Below, in pieces: positions 4,636 to 5,885 of a stretch of 5,885 nt of DNA. The stretch's first letter is position 1. The number at the start of each line of letters is the position of its first letter. The stretch is from Planctomycetota bacterium (lineage in GTDB: Bacteria; Planctomycetota; Planctomycetia; Planctomycetales; Planctomycetaceae), in the NCBI GenBank assembly GCA_013151585.1, contig JAADHY010000303.1:1-5885 (forward strand), written 5' to 3'. The position numbers were made by a program, and so were the translations under genes. The notes under the pieces are model-generated. The model did no database searches. It saw only the letters and a list, made by a program, of their open reading frames with translations, and was not told where the DNA came from.

Positions 4636-5885
4636 ATGGCAAGCAAACTGGCTGTGGAACCGGTCGCGCTGACGGACCTCGCCAAGGGACTGCAGCGCGT
4701 GGACCGTTTCGCCGACGTGCTGGCCGCCTTGCAGCGAGGCGAGAGCGGCGCGGTCGACGGAGCGTGGGGATCGGCGTGCGCGCTGGTAGCGGCGGCTCTG
4801 ATGGGCCCCTGTTCCGGGAAGTTGATCGTCGTGTTGCCGCGGACGGGGGATCTCGATGAATTCTCGGATGATCTCTCCAGTTTTTCTGGTCACCCACCCC
4901 TAATCTTTCCGGCCTGGGAATCGCCGTTTCAGGAGCAAAACGTATCGGACGTCGTTTGGGGGGCCCGGTTACGCGTCTTGAAGGCTTTAGCCAACCCCAA
5001 AGCTCCCAAAGTGGTCGTCACGAGTATTCAGGCTTTGCTGCAGCCGGTTCCAAGCCAGCGAGAATTGGCGGAAAGGACGCGGCCACTGCGGGTTGGGGAT
5101 GAGCTGGACCTCGATGCGTTCCTGGGCTGGTTAGTCGATCACGGCTTCGAACGCGTGACGGGGATCGAGCGTCCGGGCGAGTTTTCGTTGCACGGCGGCA
5201 TCCTCGATTTGTTCCCCCCGGATGCCGCTGATCCGCTGCGGATCGAATTCTTCGGCGACGAGATCGAATCGATCCGTGTTTTTGACGTGGAAACACAGCG
5301 GACGGTCCAGACGCTAGAGCGTGCCGAACTGACTCTGGTCGCTCCGCCGGTGCCTTTGTCGCGTCTCGGCGATGCCGCCGGCCGGCCGGATGGAGATGGC
5401 GGCCCGCCGGGGGCGTCCGGCTCCCAACCGGCGCCGGGCGGCCATTTTCTGGATTCCTTGCCGCGTGGAAGCTGGATCATTCTGACCGAACCGTTCGAGC
5501 TGCGCGAGGAAGGCAGGCAGTATTTGTCGCGGCTGGACGATTCGCGCGGGTTCTTCAGCGTTGCGGCGACTTTGGAGCGTTGTACGAAGTGGCCCACGGT
5601 GACGGTCGCCGGAATCAACGCTGACAGTTTCGAGACCGCCTGCCATTTGCCCATTGAGGCCGTCGACCGGATGACCGGCCCCCGCAGCGAAGTGCTCCAC
5701 GAGCTGGCGGCCTGCGTGGACTGCGACGAGCGTGTTTTGCTGGCCTGCCACAACGAAGCCGAGCGGCAACGACTGTCGGAGTTGCTGAAGGAGACTGATC
5801 CGGCATTTGCCGAGCGGGTCACGCTTTGTCTGGGCCACGTGTCGCGTGGCTTCCGGATTGTCGCCGAACGGCTGGTGGTGTTGAG
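4636..5885 (+). CDS. mfd: Transcription-repair coupling factor Mfd (N-terminal part)
   Basis: Mfd removes RNA polymerase stalled at DNA lesions and recruits UvrA for nucleotide excision repair. The frame is open to the window edge, giving about 416 of the roughly 1,100 residues usual for the family. The visible part is the UvrB-like module: LIFPAWESPFQEQ (about 89-101) with the conserved Trp94-Glu95, then ERPGEFSLHGGILDLFP (178-194) and LRIEFFGDEIESIRVFD (201-217) followed by TQR. UvrB shares this region but carries a Walker A motif near its start, which is absent here as expected for Mfd. A Gly/Pro/Asp-rich stretch (245-269) looks like a flexible linker. The RNA-polymerase-binding, helicase and C-terminal domains lie outside the window. 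ATG 4636 is the first start after an in-frame TAG at 4618-4620. It has no Shine-Dalgarno site, and the mRNA may be nearly leaderless. Confidence 0.93.
   Translation, partial: MASKLAVEPVALTDLAKGLQRVDRFADVLAALQRGESGAVDGAWGSACALVAAALMGPCSGKLIVVLPRTGDLDEFSDDLSSFSGHPPLIFPAWESPFQEQNVSDVVWGARLRVLKALANPKAPKVVVTSIQALLQPVPSQRELAERTRPLRVGDELDLDAFLGWLVDHGFERVTGIERPGEFSLHGGILDLFPPDAADPLRIEFFGDEIESIRVFDVETQRTVQTLERAELTLVAPPVPLSRLGDAAGRPDGDGGPPGASGSQPAPGGHFLDSLPRGSWIILTEPFELREEGRQYLSRLDDSRGFFSVAATLERCTKWPTVTVAGINADSFETACHLPIEAVDRMTGPRSEVLHELAACVDCDERVLLACHNEAERQRLSELLKETDPAFAERVTLCLGHVSRGFRIVAERLVVL

Noticed and set aside
4317..4859. 180-codon plus-strand ORF across the trpF end and mfd start
   Set aside because: It overlaps two confident genes in another frame and is composed mainly of Arg, Gly and Ser without a motif, as expected of a shadow frame.
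5139..5838. Long minus-strand ORFs opposite mfd
   Set aside because: The plus strand carries clear Mfd motifs throughout; the minus frames are Ser/Arg/Pro-rich shadows.
1..5885. Search for tRNA, rRNA, CRISPR arrays, insertion sequences and phage genes
   Set aside because: I saw no T-loop/acceptor pattern, regularly spaced repeats, transposase motif, integrase or terminal inverted repeats on either strand.

Overview
The window is about 60% G+C bacterial chromosomal DNA. The gene content suggests a planctomycete, possibly of the Pirellulales. The hints are a COG1821-type ATP-grasp ligase related to the methanofuran-pathway enzyme MfnD, a short Tyr/Gly/His-rich exported protein, small scattered operons, and a loose use of Shine-Dalgarno sites. 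This is inference from proteins and style, because no rRNA or other phylogenetic marker is present.

Layout. 1-60 is the edge of an unidentified upstream unit. It is closed by a very strong bidirectional terminator hairpin (66-103), followed by a second terminator-like hairpin (153-186). A leader then runs to queF (353-724, +), the preQ0 reductase of queuosine synthesis. A gap of 543 bases (725-1267) holds no convincing gene. It contains a long imperfect hairpin (846-886), a doubtful minus-strand small ORF (820-1038) and a near-direct repeat. A small exported Tyr/His/Gly-rich protein follows (1268-1648, +) behind a strong ribosome binding site.

A convergent minus-strand pair comes next: a PilZ-domain protein (2878-3267) and, 9 bases downstream, an ATP-grasp ligase (1810-2868). 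They look like a two-gene operon. A 417-base divergent intergenic region (3268-3684) leads into trpF (about 3757-4437, +; an alternative start at 3685 has its own good ribosome binding site). Mfd, the transcription-repair coupling factor, starts at 4636 (+) and runs off the right edge after about 416 codons. This stretch is open to the window end, so it has no stop codon here.

How the genes fit together. Most are housekeeping: tRNA modification (queF), tryptophan synthesis (trpF) and DNA repair (mfd). They share no pathway and appear to be separate transcription units. The more unusual parts are the PilZ/ATP-grasp operon, which may link c-di-GMP to a peptide-like ligation, and the exported His/Tyr-rich protein with a natural four-histidine tail. 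I see no mobile element, CRISPR array, tRNA, rRNA or phage gene, and no clear evidence of a wholly new multi-gene system.
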